NCBI GenBank assembly: GCA_946811185.2
Contig: OX328111.1
Span: 39,668,388 to 39,732,387 of the forward strand
DNA from: Hippopus hippopus
Lineage: Eukaryota > Mollusca > Bivalvia > Cardiida > Cardiidae
Length of the DNA: 64,000 nucleotides
Direction of reading: 5' to 3'
A program made the translations under genes and the position numbers. The notes beneath the pieces were generated by a model that was not told where the DNA came from, ran no database searches, and worked only from the letters and a program-made list of their open reading frames with translations. Shown here one piece after another: positions 1 through 14,902 of the stretch. Numbering within the stretch: the stretch's first letter is position 1; every line of letters begins with the position of its first letter.

Positions 1-2979
1 AACTGTTACTGGCCCTTCCACAAGTAAACACCTTGAAATTATGAAAAAAGAATAATCAACTAATGCAACAAATATCCCAGTCTTGTCAGATTAAGTTCCC
101 TTTCCGAGTCGGCGGAGTCACAGAGAAAGGTCCGAAAATGTACATTAAAGTAGCATAAATAAGGCATTTAGAAAAGTGACCCTAAAATTTTTGTATGACC
201 CCCAAAAATTAACATAACAGAGATAATGTTGCAAATAACAAAAACACCACTCAATCCAATGTTTTCAAACAAGAAAATTGAACAAGAGAAACTTAATGCT
301 TGACCTAAGAACCCAACTCATTTGACCATTTTGGCATGTTTTTCTGCACTAGATCACTAACCAATCCTGACTGACTTGATCTATGGGCTGCAGTACAGGC
401 AGACGCGTATGCCACATAATCCTACATTCCTAAAAATGCATAAGAAAGAGCTTAAGAACCTATATCCCTTCCTTCACTGTTGTGCCTTTAACGCGGACAA
501 TATCGCTAGCCTATTCCTTGGTATTAATACTGGACATGGTTCAATTATGACTACCTTTCAAATGCTATTATTTTTCAAGTGACAAAAAGTTAAACAATGA
601 CCAATCCTGACTGACTCGATCTTTGGGCTGCATTACGGGCTGACGCGTATGCCACATAATCCTACATTCCTAAAAGTGCATAAGAAAGAGCTTAAGAACC
701 TATATCCCTTCCTTCACTGTTGTGCCTTTAACGCGGACAATATCGCTAGCCTATTCCTAGGTATAAACACTGGACAGGGTTTGATTATGACTACCTTTTC
801 AATGGTATCATTTTTCAAGTGACCAAAGGTTAAACAATGACCAATCCTGACTGACTTGATGTATGGGCTGCATTACAGGCAGACGCGTAGTACTACATAA
901 ACCTACATTCCTAAAAATGCAAAAGAAGAGCTTATTGACCTATATCCCTTCCTCTACTGTTGACCCTTTAACGCTGACAATATTGCTAGCCTTTTCCTTG
1001 GTATTAACACTGGACAGGGTTCGATTATGACAGCCTTTCGAATGCTTTTATTTTTCAAGTGACCAAAGGTTAAACGAGGACAAATCCGGACTGACTTGAT
1101 CTATGGGCTGCATTACGGGCAGACGCGTAGTACTACATAATCCTACTTAACACGGACAATATTTGCTAGCCTATTTCTTGGTATCAACACTGGACAGGGT
1201 TTGAAAATGACAACCTTTCGAATGCTATCATTTTTCAAGTGACCAAAGGTTAAACATGGACCCATAGCAAGTTTGTAGTATTGACTTGGACTTTCCTCTT
1301 CAGGAAAAAAGTGTATTTTACGCAAAGGCTCTTGACTGTGTGGGTCTTGGCAAGGTGTAAATTATACAAATAAATGTAAAGACTTTGTGTAGATCATTTC
1401 TGCTGAACATTTTCTCACCTCACATTATCAGTTCACTTATTCCCAGACCTGCATTCACCTATATGCCAATCAAACTATTGACATAAGAGGTATGGAACAC
1501 CTCACCATCGGTAAGGGTGTTACATGAACCCAATGGTAAACTATGACCAGGAATTGTTTATCAAAGTGCCCACTCCATACCTCTCAAGCCACTGAACGCA
1601 GTGTTTGGTCCAAAGCGTGTTTCTTGCGTTTTTGACTCGATGATTTCTTTTCCGACACACTAAAATTTGTCGTTTGTGTCGTTTCTGATGCAACCAAAAA
1701 AGACCATTTCAATCGAAACAATAGTTTATAATGCACACCATGCCATTGTGATGAAAACCAAAGGGCAAGATAAGGTTTGTATATGCAGAGAGAGAAGATT
1801 TTGTACGCCATGATTATTTGTATTGAGAGTTAATGATACATTGCCCAGTGTCAGAAACCGAAATTTTGTAAAATATCTGCCCATACTGCACAAATAGAAA
1901 AGCATTACAGAAGACTAATTGCTACCAACTTGTTCTTTTCTGACAGTCACACATATGAAGCTCTGTTTACTGGTAAATGAATAGGTACAGAATAACTATA
2001 CAAACTTCAATTTGTCGCGGCACTTTTAACGTGTGCAGCCTGTGTATCCTATGGTGCTTTTTGAAATATTTACCGAGAAAGCGGTTTTTGTAGGCCAAGA
2101 TTATTCATATGGAGACTTTATGATAGGGTGCCCGGTGTCTGAAACCAAATTTCCTTAGAAAATCTGCCCGTACTGCAAAGAAAAAAAAAAGCATTACTGA
2201 GGACGGAGTGCTACCTACTGGCTACTTTCTGACACAGTCACACATTTGAAGCTCTGTTTACTAATAAATACCTAGGAACAGAATAACTATAGGAAGGTCA
2301 ATTTGTCGCATCGCTTTAAACCTGTATGGCCTGTGTATTCTAGACACTTTTTGAAATATATGCAGAGAAAAAAGTTTTCGTATGCCATGATTAATTATAT
2401 TGAGAGTTTATGATAGGGCGCCCAGTGTCTGAAACGAAATTTCTTTAGAAAATCTGCCCGTACTGCAAAAAAAAAAAAAAAAGCATTACTGAGGACGGAG
2501 TGCCACCTACTGGCTACTTTCTGACACAGTCACACATTTGAAGTTCTGTTTACTGATAAACACCTAGGCACAGAATAACTATAGGAAGGTCAATTTGTCG
2601 CAGCGCTTTTAACCTGTATGGCCTGTGTATTCTAGACGCTTTTTGAAATCTACGCGGAGAAAAAAGTTTTCGTATGCCATGATTAATTATATTGAGAGTT
2701 TATGATATGGCGCCCAGTGTCCAAAACCAAATTTATTTAGAATATCTGCCCATACTGCAAAAAGAAAGCATTAAAGAACATGAATTGCTACCAACTGGCT
2801 ACTTTCTGACACAGTCACACATTTTAGGGTTTGTTTACTAATAAATACCTAGGAACGAAATAACAATAGGAAGGTCAATTTGTCGCCACACTTTGAATGT
2901 TAACGCTCTGTGTATTCTAGACGATTTTTGAAATATAACAGCAGATGAGCCGGGGGAAAAAAACCCGAAAGAACTTGAA
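1..2979. repeat. Macrosatellite unit 1
   Basis: Block A subrepeats lie at about 360-598, 600-838, 840-1079 and 1080-1258; the fourth is shortened by ~60 bp. Block B copies lie at about 1780-2080, 2085-2365, 2370-2665 and 2666-2960. The left part carries the variant CCTTTCCGAG with AAAGGTCCGAAA. The right part carries CACAAATAG followed by AACTTGTTC. Confidence 0.95.
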
Positions 2980-5961
2980 AACTGTTTTACTGGCCCTTCC
3001 ACAAGTAAACACTTTGAAATTATGAAAAAAGAATAATCAACTAATGCAACAAATATCCCAGTCTTGTCAGATTAAGTTCCCGTTCCGAGTCGGCGGAGTC
3101 ACAGAGAATGGTCCAAAAATGTACATTAAAGTAGCATAAATAAGGCATTTAAAAAAGTGACCCTAAAATTTTTGTATGACCCCCAAAAATTAACATAACA
3201 GAGATAATGTTGCAAATAACAAAAACACCACTCAATCCAATGTTTTCAAACAAGAAAATTGAACAAAAGAAACTTAATGCTTGACCTAAGAACCCAACTC
3301 ATTTGACCATTTTGGCATGTTTTTCTGCACTAGATCACTAACCAATCCTGACTGACTTGATCTATGGGCTGCAGTACAGGCAGACGCATATGCCACATAG
3401 TCCTACATTCCTAAAAATGCATAAGAAAGAGCTTAAGAACCTATATCCCTTCCTTCACTGTTGTGCCTTTAACGCGGACAATATCGCTAGCCTATTCCTT
3501 GGTATTAACACTGGACATGGTTCAATTATGACTACCTTTCAAATGCTATTATTTTTCAAGTGACAAAAAGTTAAACAATGACCAATCCTGACTGACTCGA
3601 TCTTTGGGCTGCATTACGGGCTGACGCGTATGCCACATAATCCTACATTCCTAAAAGTGCATAAGAAAGAGCTTAAGAACCTATATCCCTTCCTTCACTG
3701 TTGTGCCTTTAACGCGGACAATATCGCTAGCCTATTCCTAGGTATAAACACTGGACAGGGTTTGATTATGACTACCTTTTCAATGGTATCATTTTTCAAG
3801 TGACCAAAGGTTAAACAATGACCAATCCTGACTGACTTGATGTATGGGCTGCATTACAGGCAGACGCGTAGTACTACATAAACCTACATTCCTAAAAATG
3901 CAAAAGAAGAGCTTATTGACCTATATCCCTTCCTCTACTGTTGACCCTTTAACGCTGACAATATTGCTAGCCTTTTCCTTGGTATTAACACTGGACAGGG
4001 TTCGATTATGACAGCCTTTCGAATGCTTTTATTTTTCAAGTGACCAAAGGTTAAACGAGGACAAATCCGGACTGACTTGATCTATGGGCTGCATTACGGG
4101 CAGACGCGTAGTACTACATAATCCTACTTAACACGGACAATATTTGCTAGCCTATTTCTTGGTATCAACACTGGACAGGGTTTGAAAATGACAACCTTTC
4201 GAATGCTATCATTTTTCAAGTGACCAAAGGTTAAACATGGACCCATAGCAAGTTTGTAGTATTGACTTGGACTTTCCTCTTCAGGAAAAAAGTGTATTTT
4301 ACGCAAAGGCTCTTGACTGTGTGGGTCTTGGCAAGGTATAAATTATACAAATAAATGTAAAGACTTTGTGTAGATCATTTCTGCTGAACATTTTCTCACC
4401 TCACATTATCAGTTCACTTATTCCCAGACCTGCATTCACCTATATGCCAATCAAACTATTGACATAAGAGGTATGGAACACCTCACCATCGGTAAGGGTG
4501 TTACATGAACCCAATGGTAAACTATGACCAGGAATTGTTTATCAAAGTGCCCACTCCATACCTCTCAAGCCACTGAACGCAGTGTTTGGTCCAAAGCGTG
4601 TTTCTTGCGTTTTTGACTCGATGATTTCTTTTCCGACACACTAAAATTTGTAGTTTGTGTCGTTTCTGATGCAACCAAAAAAGACCATTTCAATCGAAAC
4701 AATAGTTTATAATGCACACCATGCCGTTGTGATGAAAACCAAGGGGCAAAATAAGGTTTGTATATGCAGAGAGAGAAGATTTTGTACGTCATGATTATTT
4801 GTATTGAGAGTTAATGATACATTGCCCAGTGTCAGAAACCGAAATTTTGTAAAATATCTGCCCATACTGCACAAAAAGAAAAGCATTACAGAAGACTAAT
4901 TGCTACCGACTGGTTTTTTTCTGACAGTCACACATATGAAGCTCTGTTTACTGGTAAATGAATAGGTACAGAATAACTATACAAACTTCAATTTGTCGCG
5001 GCACTTTTAACGTGTGCAGCCTGTGTATCCTATGGTGCTTTTTGAAATATTTACCGAGAAAGCGGTTTTTGTAGGCCAAGATTATTCATATTGAGACTTT
5101 ATGATAGGGTGCCCGGTGTCTGAAACCAAATTTCCTTAGAAAATCTGCCCGTACTGCAAAGAAAAAAAAAAAAAAAGCATTACTGAGGACGGAGTGCTAC
5201 CTACTGGCTACTTTCTGACACAGTCACACATTTGAAGCTCTGTTTACTAATAAATACCTAGGAACAGAATAACTATAGGAAGGTCAATTTGTCGCATCGC
5301 TTTAAACCTGTATGGCCTGTGTATTCTAGACACTTTTTGAAATATATGCAGAGAAAAAAGTTTTCGTATGCCATGATTAATTATATTGAGAGTTTATGAA
5401 AGGGCGCCCAGTGTCTGAAACGAATTTTCTTTAGAAAATCTGCCCGTACTGCAAAAAAAAAAAAGCATTACTGAGGACGGAGTGCCACCTACTGGCTACT
5501 TTCTGACACAGTCACACATTTGAAGTTCTGTTTACTAATAAACACCTAGGCACAGAATAACTATAGGAAGGTCAATTTGTCGCAGCGCTTTTAACCTGTA
5601 TGGCCTGTGTATTCTAGACGCTTTTTGAAATCTACGCGGAGAAAAAAGTTTTCGTACACCATGATTAATTATATTGAGAGTTTATGATATGGCGCCCAGT
5701 GTCCAAAACCAAATTTATTTAGAATATCTGCCCATACTGCAAAAAGAAAGCATTAAAGAACATGAATTGCTACCAACTGGCTACTTTCTGACACAGTCAC
5801 ACATTTTAGGGTTTGTTTACTAATAAATACCTAGGAACGAAATAACTATAGGAAGGTCAATTTGTCGCCACACTTTGAATGTTAACGCTCTGTGTATTCT
5901 AGACGATTTTTGAAATATAACAGCAGATGAGCCGGGGGAAAAAAACCCGAAAGAACTTGAA
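2980..5961. repeat. Macrosatellite unit 2
   Basis: The left part has the variant CCCGTTCCGAG with GAATGGTCC and a CATATG site in the first block-A subrepeat. The right part has the variant CACAAAAAG followed by ACCGACTGG, and CATATTGAGAC. It therefore differs from unit 1 in both halves. Confidence 0.95.
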
Positions 5962-8942
5962 AACTGTTTTACTGGCCCTTCCACAAGTAAACACTTTGAA
6001 ATTATGAAAAAAGAATAATCAACTAATGCAACAAATATCCCAGTCTTGTCAGATTAAGTTCCCGTTCCGAGTCGGCGGAGTCACAGAGAATGGTCCAAAA
6101 ATGTACATTAAAGTAGCATAAATAAGGCATTTAAAAAAGTGACCCTAAAATTTTTGTATGACCCCCAAAAATTAACATAACAGAGATAATGTTGCAAATA
6201 ACAAAAACACCACTCAATCCAATGTTTTCAAACAAGAAAATTGAACAAAAGAAACTTAATGCTTGACCTAAGAACCCAACTCATTTGACCATTTTGGCAT
6301 GTTTTTCTGCACTAGATCACTAACCAATCCTGACTGACTTGATCTATGGGCTGCAGTACAGGCAGACGCATATGCCACATAGTCCTACATTCCTAAAAAT
6401 GCATAAGAAAGAGCTTAAGAACCTATATCCCTTCCTTCACTGTTGTGCCTTTAACGCGGACAATATCGCTAGCCTATTCCTTGGTATTAACACTGGACAT
6501 GGTTCAATTATGACTACCTTTCAAATGCTATTATTTTTCAAGTGACAAAAAGTTAAACAATGACCAATCCTGACTGACTCGATCTTTGGGCTGCATTACG
6601 GGCTGACGCGTATGCCACATAATCCTACATTCCTAAAAGTGCATAAGAAAGAGCTTAAGAACCTATATCCCTTCCTTCACTGTTGTGCCTTTAACGCGGA
6701 CAATATCGCTAGCCTATTCCTAGGTATAAACACTGGACAGGGTTTGATTATGACTACCTTTTCAATGGTATCATTTTTCAAGTGACCAAAGGTTAAACAA
6801 TGACCAATCCTGACTGACTTGATGTATGGGCTGCATTACAGGCAGACGCGTAGTACTACATAAACCTACATTCCTAAAAATGCAAAAGAAGAGCTTATTG
6901 ACCTATATCCCTTCCTCTACTGTTGACCCTTTAACGCTGACAATATTGCTAGCCTTTTCCTTGGTATTAACACTGGACAGGGTTCGATTATGACAGCCTT
7001 TCGAATGCTTTTATTTTTCAAGTGACCAAAGGTTAAACGAGGACAAATCCGGACTGACTTGATCTATGGGCTGCATTACGGGCAGACGCGTAGTACTACA
7101 TAATCCTACTTAACACGGACAATATTTGCTAGCCTATTTCTTGGTATCAACACTGGACAGGGTTTGAAAATGACAACCTTTCGAATGCTATCATTTTTCA
7201 AGTGACCAAAGGTTAAACATGGACCCATAGCAAGTTTGTAGTATTGACTTGGACTTTCCTCTTCAGGAAAAAAGTGTATTTTACGCAAAGGCTCTTGACT
7301 GTGTGGGTCTTGGCAAGGTGTAAATTATACAAATAAATGTAAAGACTTTGTGTAGATCATTTCTGCTGAACATTTTCTCACCTCACATTATCAGTTCACT
7401 TATTCCCAGACCTGCATTCACCTATATGCCAATCAAACTATTGACATAAGAGGTATGGAACACCTCACCATCGGTAAGGGTGTTACATGAACCCAATGGT
7501 AAACTATGACCAGGAATTGTTTATCAAAGTGCCCACTCCATACCTCTCAAGCCACTGAACGCAGTGTTTGGTCCAAAGCGTGTTTTTTTGCGTTTTTGAC
7601 TCGATGATTTCTTTTCCGACACACTAAAATTTGTCGTTTGTGTCGTTTCTGATGCAACCAAAAAAGACCATTTCAATCGAAACAATAGTTTATAATGCAC
7701 ACCATGCCGTTGTGATGAAAACCAAAGGGCAAGATAAGGTTTGTATATGCAGAGAGAGAAGATTTTGTACGCCATGATTATTTGTATTGAGAGTTAATGA
7801 TACATTGCCCAGTGTCAGAAACCGAAATTTTGTAAAATATCTGCCCATACTGCACAAATAGAAAAGCATTACAGAAGACTAATTGCTACCAACTTGTTCT
7901 TTTCTGACAGTCACACATATGAAGCTCTGTTTACTGGTAAATGAATAGGTACAGAATAACTATACAAACTTCAATTTGTCGCGGCACTTTTAACGTGTGC
8001 AGCCTGTGTATCCTATGGTGCTTTTTGAAATATTTACCGAGAAAGCGGTTTTTGTAGGCCAAGATTATTCATATGGAGACTTTATGATAGGGTGCCCGGT
8101 GTCTGAAACCAAATTTCCTTAGAAAATCTGCACGTACTGCAAAGAAAAAAAAAAGCATTACTGAGGACGGAGTGCTACCTACTGGCTACTTTCTGACACA
8201 GTCACACATTTGAAGCTCTGTTTACTAATAAATACCTAGGAACAGAATAACTATAGGAAGGTCAATTTGTCGCATCGCTTTAAACCTGTATGGCCTGTGT
8301 ATTCTAGACACTTTTTGAAATATATGCAGAGAAAAAAGTTTTCGTATGCCATGATTAATTATATTGAGAGTTTATGATAGGGCGCCCAGTGTCTGAAACG
8401 AAATTTCTTTAGAAAATCTGCCCGTACTGCAAAAAAAAAAAAAAAAGCATTACTGAGGACGGAGTGCCACCTACTGGCTACTTTCTGACACAGTCACACA
8501 TTTGAAGTTCTATTTACTAATAAACACCTAGGCACAGAATAACTATAGGAAGGTCAATTTGTCGCAGCGCTTTTAACCTGTATGGCCTGTGTATTCTAGA
8601 CGCTTTTTGAAATCTACGCGGAGAAAAAAGTTTTCGTATGCCATGATTAATTATATTGAGAGTTTATGATATGGCGCCCAGTGTCCAAAACCAAATTTAT
8701 TTAGAATATCTGCCCATACTGCAAAAAGAAAGCATTAAAGAACATGAATTGCTACCAACTGGCTACTTTCTGACACAGTCACACATTTTAGGGTTTGTTT
8801 ACTAATAAATACCTAGGAACGAAATAACTATAGGAAGGTCAATTTGTCGCCACACTTTGAATGTTAACGCTCTGTGTATTCTAGACGATTTTTGAAATAT
8901 AACAGCAGATGAACCGGGGGAAAAAAACCCGAAAGAACTTGA
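5962..8942. repeat. Macrosatellite unit 3
   Basis: The left part matches unit 2 (GAATGGTCC, CATATG variant), while the right part matches unit 1 (CACAAATAG, AACTTGTTC, CATATGGAGAC). A one-base T insertion near 7585 shifts the minus-strand open frame found in the other units. Confidence 0.95.
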
Positions 8943-11922
8943 AAACTGTTACTGGCCCTTCCACAAGTAAACACCTTGAAATTATGAAAAAAGAATAATC
9001 AACTAATGCAACAAATATCCCAGTCTTGTCAGATTAAGTTCCCTTTCCGAGTCGGCGGAGTCACAGAGAAAGGTCCGAAAATGTACATTAAAGTAGCATA
9101 AATAAGGCATTTAAAAAAGTGACCCTAAAATTTTTGTATGACCCCCAAAAATTAACATAACAGAGATAATGTTGCAAATAACAAAAACACCACTCAATCC
9201 AATGTTTTCAAACAAGAAAATTGAACAAGAGAAACTTAATGCTTGACCTAAGAACCCAACTCATTTGACCATTTTGGCATGTTTTTCTGCACTAGATCAC
9301 TAACCAATCCTGACTGACTTGATCTATGGGCTGCAGTACAGGCAGACGCGTATGCCACATAATCCTACATTCCTAAAAATGCATAAGAAAGAGCTTAAGA
9401 ACCTATATCCCTTCCTTCACTGTTGTGCCTTTAACGCGGACAATATCGCTAGCCTATTCCTTGGTATTAATACTGGACATGGTTCAATTATGACTACCTT
9501 TCAAATGCTATTATTTTTCAAGTGACAAAAAGTTAAACAATGACCAATCCTGACTGACTCGATCTTTGGGCTGCATTACGGGCTGACGCGTATGCCACAT
9601 AATCCTACATTCCTAAAAGTGCATAAGAAAGAGCTTAAGAACCTATATCCCTTCCTTCACTGTTGTGCCTTTAACGCGGACAATATCGCTAGCCTATTCC
9701 TAGGTATAAACACTGGACAGGGTTTGATTATGACTACCTTTTCAATGGTATCATTTTTCAAGTGACCAAAGGTTAAACAATGACCAATCCTGACTGACTT
9801 GATGTATGGGCTGCATTACAGGCAGACGCGTAGTACTACATAAACCTACATTCCTAAAAATGCAAAAGAAGAGCTTATTGACCTATATCCCTTCCTCTAC
9901 TGTTGACCCTTTAACGCTGACAATATTGCTAGCCTTTTCCTTGGTATTAACACTGGACAGGGTTCGATTATGACAGCCTTTCGAATGCTTTTATTTTTCA
10001 AGTGACCAAAGGTTAAACGAGGACAAATCCGGACTGACTTGATCTATGGGCTGCATTACGGGCAGACGCGTAGTACTACATAATCCTACTTAACACGGAC
10101 AATATTTGCTAGCCTATTTCTTGGTATCAACACTGGACAGGGTTTGAAAATGACAACCTTTCGAATGCTATCATTTTTCAAGTGACCAAAGGTTAAACAT
10201 GGACCCATAGCAAGTTTGTAGTATTGACTTGGACTTTCCTCTTCAGGAAAAAAGTGTATTTTACGCAAAGGCTCTTGACTGTGTGGGTCTTGGCAAGGTG
10301 TAAATTATACAAATAAATGTAAAGACTTTGTGTAGATCATTTCTGCTGAACATTTTCTCACCTCACATTATCAGTTCACTTATTCCCAGACCTGCATTCA
10401 CCTATATGCCAATCAAACTATTGACATAAGAGGTATGGAACACCTCACCATCGGTAAGGGTGTTACATGAACCCAATGGTAAACTATGACCAGGAATTGT
10501 TTATCAAAGTGCCCACTCCATACCTCTCAAGCCACTGAACGCAGTGTTTGGTCCAAAGCGTGTTTTTTGCGTTTTTGACTCGATGATTTCTTTTCCGACA
10601 CACTAAAATTTGTAGTTTGTGTCGTTTCTGATGCAACCAAAAAAGACCATTTCAATCGAAACAATAGTTTATAATGCACACCATGCCGTTGTGATGAAAA
10701 CCATGGGGCAAGATAAGGTTTGTATATGCAGAGAGAGAAGATTTTGTACGTCATGATTATTTGTATTGAGAGTTAATGATACATTGCCCAGTGTCAGAAA
10801 CGGAAATTTTTTTAAAATATCTGCCCATACTGCACAAAAAGAAAAGCATTACAGAAGACTAATTGCTACCGACTGGTTTTTTTCTGACAGTCACACATAT
10901 GAAGCTCTGTTTACTGGTAAATGAATAGGTACAGAATAACTATACAAACTTCAATTTGTCGCGGCACTTTTAACGTGTGCAGCCTGTGTATCCTATGGTG
11001 CTTTTTGAAATATTTACCGAGAAAGCGGTTTTTGTAGGCCAAGATTATTCATATTGAGACTTTATGATAGGGTGCCCGGTGTCTGAAACCAAATTTCCTT
11101 AGAAAATCTGCCCGTACTGCAAAGAAAAAAAAAAAAAAGCATTACTGAGGACGGAGTGCTACCTACTGGCTACTTTCTGACACAGTCACACATTTGAAGC
11201 TCTGTTTACTAATAAATACCTAGGAACAGAATAACTATAGGAAGGTCAATTTGTCGCATCGCTTTAAACCTGTATGGCCTGTGTATTCTAGACACTTTTT
11301 GAAATATATGCAGAGAAAAAAGTTTTCGTATGCCATGATTAATTATATTGAGAGTTTATGAAAGGGCGCCCAGTGTCTGAAACGAATTTTCTTTAGAAAA
11401 TCTGCCCGTACTGCAAAAAAAAAAAGCATTACTGAGGACGGAGTGCCACCTACTGGCTACTTTCTGACACAGTCACACATTTGAAGTTCTGTTTACTAAT
11501 AAACACCTAGGCACAGAATAACTATAGGAAGGTCAATTTGTCGCAGCGCTTTTAACCTGTATGGCCTGTGTATTCTAGACGCTTTTTGAAATCTACGCGG
11601 AGAAAAAAGTTTTCGTACACCATGATTAATTATATTGAGAGTTTATGATATGGCGCCCAGTGTCCAAAACCAAATTTATTTAGAATATCTGCCCATACTG
11701 CAAAAAGAAAGCATTAAAGAACATGAATTGCTACCAACTGGCTACTTTCTGACACAGTCACACATTTTAGGGTTTGTTTACTAATAAATACCTAGGAACG
11801 AAATAACTATAGGAAGGTGAATTTGTCGCCACACTTTCAATGTTAACGCTCTGTGTATTCTAGACGATTTTTGAAATATAACAGCAGATGAGCCGGGGGA
11901 AAAAAACCCGAAAGAACTTGAA
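8943..11922. repeat. Macrosatellite unit 4
   Basis: The left part matches unit 1, including the short ACTGTTACTGG start and AAAGGTCCGAAA. The right part matches unit 2 (CACAAAAAG, ACCGACTGG, CATATTGAGAC). It is the reciprocal of unit 3. Confidence 0.95.
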
Positions 11923-14902
11923 AACTGTTTTACTGGCCCTTCCACAAGTAAACACCTTGAAATTATGAAAAAAGAATAATCAACTAATGCAACAAATATC
12001 CCAGTCTTGTCAGATTAAGTTCCCGTTCCGAGTCGGCGGAGTCACAGAGAAAGGTCCAAAAATGTACATTAAAGTAGCATAAATAAGGCATTTAAAAAAG
12101 TGACCCTAAAATTTTTGTATGACCCCCAAAAATTAACATAACAGAGATAATGTTGCAAATAACAAAAACACCACCCAATCCAATGTTTTCAAACAAGAAA
12201 ATTGAACAAAATAAACTTAATGCTTGACCTAAGAACCCAATTCATTTGACCATTTTGGCATGTTTTTCTGCACTAGATCACTAACCAATCCTGACTGACT
12301 TGATCTATGGGCTGCAGTACAGGCAGACGCGTATGCCACATAGTCCTACATTCCTAAAAATGCATAAGAAAGAGCTTAAGAACCTATATCCCTTCCTTCA
12401 CTGTTGTGCCTTTAACGCGGACAATATCGCTAGCCTATTCCTTGGTATTAACACTGGACATGGTTCAATTATGACTACCTTTCAAATGCTATTATTTTTC
12501 AAGTGACAAAAAGTTAAACAATGACCAATCCTGACTGACTCGATCTTTGGGCTGCATTACGGGCTGACGCGTATGCCACATAATCCTACATTCCTAAAAG
12601 TGCATAAGAAAGAGCTTAAGAACCTATATCCCTTCCTTCACTGTTGTGCCTTTAACGCGGACAATATCGCTAGCCTATTCCTAGGTATAAACACTGGACA
12701 GGGTTTGATTATGACTACCTTTTCAATGGTATCATTTTTCAAGTGACCAAAGGTTAAACAATGACCAATCCTGACTGACTTGATGTATGGGCTGCATTAC
12801 AGGCAGACGCGAAGTACTACATAAACCTACATTCCTAAAAATGCAAAAGAAGAGCTTATTGACCTATATCCCTTCCTCTACTGTTGACCCTTTAACGCTG
12901 ACAATATTGCTAGCCTTTTCCTTGGTATTAACACTGGACAGGGTTCGATTATGACAGCCTTTCGAATGCTTTTATTTTTCAAGTGACCAAAGGTTAAACA
13001 AGGACAAATCCGGACTGACTTGATCTATGGGCTGCATTACGGGCAGATGCGTAGTACTACATAATCCTACTTAACACGGACAATATTTGCTAGCCTATTT
13101 CTTGGTATCAACACTGGACAGGGTTTGAAAATGACAACCTTTCGAATGCTATCATTTTTCAAGTGATCAAAGGTTAAACATGGACCCATAGCAAGTTTGT
13201 AGTATCGACTTGGACTTTCCTCTTCAGGAAAAAAGTGTATTTTACGCAAAGGCTCTTGACTGTGTGGGTCTTGGCAAGGTGTAAATTATACAAATAAATG
13301 TAAAGACTTTGTGTAGATCATTTCTGCTGAACATTTTCTCACCTCACATTATCAGTTCACTTATTCCCAGACCTGCATTCACCTATATGCCAATCAAACT
13401 ATTGACATAAGAGGTATGGAACACCTCACCATCGGTAAGGGTGTTACATGAACCCAATGGTAAACTATGACCAGGAATTGTTTATCAAAGTGCCCACTCC
13501 ATACCTCTCAAGCCACTGAACGCAGTGTTTGGTCCAAAGCGTGTTTCTTGCGTTTTTGACTCGATGATTTCTTTTCCGACACACTAAAATTTGTAGTTTG
13601 TGTCGTTTCTGATGCAACCAAAAAAGACCATTTCAATCGAAACAATAGTTTATAATGCACACCATGCCGTTGTGATGAAAACCAAGGGGCAAGATAAGGT
13701 TTGTATATGCAGAGAGAGAAGATTTTGTACGTCATGATTATTTGTATTGAGAGTTAATGATACATTGCCCAGTGTCAGAAACCGAAATTTTTTAAAATAT
13801 CTGCCCATACTGCACAAAAAGAAAAGCATTACAGAAGACTAATTGCTACCGACTGGTTCTTTTCTGACAGTCACACATATGAAGCTCTGTTTACTGGTAA
13901 ATGAATAGGTACAGAATAACTATACAAACTTCAATTTGTCGCGGCACTTTTAACGTGTGCAGCCTGTGTATCCTATGGTGCTTTTTGAAATATTTACCGA
14001 GAAAGCGGTTTTTGTAGGCCAAGATTATTCATATGGAGACTTTATGATAGGGTGCCCGGTGTCTGAAACCAAATTTCCTTAGAAAATCTGCCCGTACTGC
14101 AAAGAAAAAAAAAAAAGCATTACTGAGGACGGAGTGCTACCTACTGGCTACTTTCTGACACAGTCACACATTTGAAGCTCTGTTTACTAATAAATACCTA
14201 GGAACAGAATAACTATAGGAAGGTCAATTTGTCGCATCGCTTTAAACCTGTATGGCCTGTGTATTCTAGACACTTTTTGAAATATATGCAGAGAAAAAAG
14301 TTTTCGTATGCCATGATTAATTATATTGAGAGTTTATGAAAGGGCGCCCAGTGTCTGAAACGAATTTTCTTTAGAAAATCTGCCCGTACTGCAAAAAAAA
14401 AAAAAACGCATTACTGAGGACGGAGTGCCACCTACTGGCTACTTTCTGACACAGTCACACATTTGAAGTTCTGTTACTAATAAACACCTAGGCACAGAAT
14501 AACTATAGGAAGGTCAATTTGTCGCAGCGCTTTTAACCTGTATGGCCTGTGTATTCTAGACGCTTTTTGAAATCTACGCGGAGAAAAAAGTTTTCGTACA
14601 CCATGATTAATTATATTGAGAGTTTATGATATGGCGCCCAGTGTCCAAAACCAAATTTATTTTGAATATCTGCCCATACTGCAAAAAGAAAGCATTAAAG
14701 AACATGAATTGCTACCAACTGGCTACTTTCTGACACAGTCACACATTTTAGGGTTTGTTTACTAATAAATACCTAGGAACGAAATAACTATAGGAAGGTC
14801 AATTTGTCGCCACACTTTGAATGTTAACGCTCTGTGTATTCTAGACGATTTTTGAAATATAACAGCAGATGAGCCGGGGGAAAAAAACCCGAAAGAACTT
14901 GA
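11923..14902. repeat. Macrosatellite unit 5
   Basis: The left part is a third variant (CACCACCCAATCC, AACCCAATTCATT). The right part mixes features: CACAAAAAG with ACCGACTGG as in units 2 and 4, but CATATGGAGAC as in units 1 and 3. Confidence 0.95.

Noticed and set aside
376..582. 68-codon open frame repeated in every satellite unit (MIYGLQYRQT.., in block A)
   Set aside because: It starts at TTG, not ATG. The 240-bp period keeps frame by arithmetic, the sister subrepeats carry stops, and nothing matches a known protein.
1143..1811. 60- and 75-codon minus-strand frames repeated in each satellite unit
   Set aside because: The first lacks an ATG. The second is broken by single-base indels in units 3 and 6 with no sign of constraint. 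Homogenised satellite DNA explains their conservation.
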